Shown here: positions 62,481-64,000 of the stretch, piece by piece
Layout: every line of letters starts with the position of its first letter
How positions within the stretch are numbered: position 1 is the first letter of the stretch
Assembly: GCF_015832195.1 (NCBI RefSeq)
Contig: NC_052018.1
Span: 60,263,666 to 60,327,665 of the forward strand
Direction: 5' to 3'
DNA from: Motacilla alba alba
Taxonomy: Eukaryota > Chordata > Aves > Passeriformes > Motacillidae
Length of the DNA: 64,000 nt
Made by a program: the position numbers and the translations under genes
Notes under the pieces: generated by a model
Told to the model about the DNA's origin: nothing
What the model saw: the letters and a program-made list of their open reading frames with translations, nothing else
Database searches by the model: none

Positions 62481-62632
62481 ATGGGGCTCCCGCACCCTCC
62501 CCGGCAGGCCGTGTCCCCTCACTTCACCTGTCTTCAGCATCTCTGAAGTAAAATGTCTGAGTCGGTTTGGTACGAATGACCAAGAAGGTGTAAAACAGGG
62601 ACAGAGAAATCAAATTTTGTGCTGCATGAAGG

Positions 62633-63015
62633 ATCACAGAATCACATAATAGGTAAGGTTGGAAGGGACCACAGTGCTCCAGCCTCCCTGCCTAAGCTGG
62701 GTCATCCTAGAGCACAGGGCACAGGATTGTGTCCAGATGATTCTTGAATATCTCCAGTGAAGGAGACTCCACAACCTCTCTGGGCAATCCGTTCCAGTGC
62801 ACCATCACCCACACAGTAATGAAGTTTCCTCACATTCATGTGGAACTTTTGTGCATCAGTTTCTGCCCATTGCTCCTTGTGTCCAAATGGTTAGCACCAA
62901 CAAGAAGAGCCTGTCTCCAGTTTCTTGGACACTTTTCCCCCCCACACACCTTTAGGTATTTTTACACATTAATGAGGTCCCCTCTCAGTTTTCTCCAGAT
63001 AACCAGGTTGGCCTG
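62633..63015 (-). mobile_element. CR1 LINE 3' end, about 380 bp
   Basis: Plus-strand reading gives atcacagaatcacataat, aggttggaagggaccacag, tgctccagcctccctgcc, cttgaatatctccagtgaaggag, ctccacaacctctctgggcaa, ccgttccagtgc, tttctgcccattgctccttg and aggtcccctctcagttttctcc. These are canonical avian CR1 blocks in order, with the 3' terminal repeats at the low-coordinate end. It is 5'-truncated, has moderate divergence, and starts about 150 bp from the CpG island. Confidence 0.95.
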
Positions 63016-64000
63016 GGCACTGGCTGTGCTGCCTCAGGAGTGCTGGGTACCAAGAGCCATGGTGCCCCATGGCTCCCCACTTTAGATATCCCACAGACCC
63101 TCACTCCGGAGTGGGGGCTGAGGCAGTGCCTGCTCTTGGCAGCCTTGAGCTCCTTTCCTAAAGTGCACACAAATGTTCCCCTAAATGCCATGAAACTCGC
63201 CTGAGCCTGCTCAGGCTGGGATCCTGCACGAACCAGCCTGTCAGTTCAGCAGAGGTGAGACCTCGGTATGTTCTGCCAACATCATTTCACGTGAGCCAGC
63301 AAAAAGCTATCTATCGATAGTCACCACTATCACTCGTCATTACCTCTTTGGGGATTTCAATGAAATGGGAGATATTTTTTTGTGTCTGGATATTACCCCT
63401 CCCTGAGCTCTCTTCTCCCATGTGCAATATGTTTCTTCCCTTACAGATTAAATTTCATCCACTAATTGACAAGTACACATCTTACTTGGAGTTCTGCCCA
63501 TTTTTGACATTGAGCATGTGGCTCTTTTTGAGCAAGGTGTAGCTGTGATTTACACCAGTGCGCAATTTTTCCTTGTTTCCTAAATGTAGTTTTTGTAATA
63601 CAGTGTTGTCAGCTGTCATGATTGTTGGTGAACTGATGTTCTGTGGTAGAAATTCTGTAAAGTTACGGTTATGCAAGTCAAGTAAGCATTTTGGCTTTCA
63701 TCTAAAAGGAAAAACATCCATTTCTGGTCCTCTGATTTCAGCAGAAACTTATGTTGTATGCTGTAGCAGCTCTGAACCAAAAGGAAAGGAAACATAAATG
63801 TGTTGTTATGACCATCATTGGTATTGTTTTATTTTTGCTCTCTTGATACTTGTGTCCCTGATTCTTTATAGCCTGGCAATACTTAATATAAGACACGGAT
63901 AAAAAGACTTGTGCAGCTTACACAACCACCTGTTCCTCTGCTCTGATCTCTACAATATATTTTAAGGTGAGACGAACAAGCGTTATTACCTACTGCTTAC
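63016..64000. other. Unique non-coding DNA at the window end
   Basis: No exon or repeat recognised. Frames of 64-79 codons on both strands have no family resemblance. If transcription runs to higher coordinates from the CpG island, this would be intron 1 or 5'UTR, but nothing in the sequence shows it. Confidence 0.5.

Noticed and set aside
61717..62551. Four long Pro/Ala/Gly/Arg-rich frames (132-219 codons) on both strands
   Set aside because: They overlap in conflicting frames inside a CpG island where stop codons are scarce. No domain or consistent start is visible.
1..64000. tRNA, rRNA, CRISPR array, bacterial or phage genes
   Set aside because: No B-box-like ggttcgaatcc with a matching cloverleaf, no regularly spaced direct repeats with spacers, and no operon-like gene packing anywhere.

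Overview
The window looks like single-copy, non-coding bird DNA: intergenic or deep intronic sequence, roughly 40% GC by eye, with no protein-coding exon I can recognise. Three things point to a bird. There are several CR1 LINE fragments carrying the characteristic 3'-region sequence (ggttggaaggga-type). There is one solo-type LTR of the kind common in neoavian genomes (ATTAAA signal, U5 ending ttaaaccacgaca). There is also a thin scatter of very old MIR/CORE-SINE remnants in an otherwise repeat-poor sequence. No bacterial operon, phage, CRISPR, rRNA or tRNA was seen. The species cannot be named from this sequence.

Layout. 1-6000: AT-rich unique DNA with a SINE tail (86-166) and an ancient CR1 on the minus strand, in two pieces: a 3' region at 1572-1960 and a frameshifted reverse-transcriptase piece at 2330-2820. 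6000-34800: unique DNA holding SINE remnants (14435-14660, 17165-17330), a (CA)n, short perfect hairpins, a 195-bp (TTTTC)n pentanucleotide array (30556-30750) and a CR1 fragment (31190-31485). 34850-38420: the first regulatory-looking zone. It has an octamer/CCAAT patch, a canonical TATA box with E-boxes (35077-35114), a small CpG island (37690-38010) and a G-quadruplex motif (38258-38278). 38400-55100: mostly unique, with (GA)n, a MIR-like SINE, a CR1 tail (51241-51640) and a 150-bp polypurine tract. 55140-56470: an old CR1 ORF2 remnant split by an inserted LTR. 58345-58522: a SINE whose tail has grown into a (TAA)17 microsatellite. 61000-62560: the second regulatory zone, with TCF/LEF, C/EBP-like and CRE motifs leading into a dense CpG island (61945-62480). 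It is followed by a CR1 fragment (62633-63015).

How it fits together. The simplest reading is the 5' flank or a long 5' intron of a regulated gene whose promoter is the CpG island near 62 kb, with possible alternative promoters near 35.1 and 37.8 kb. Direction of transcription is not settled. Almost all open frames are short, change frame freely, or lie in repeats or GC-rich sequence, and should not be read as genes. I found no convincing new biological system. The most useful leads are the three promoter-like sites, the LTR-in-LINE nest, and the expanded simple repeats.
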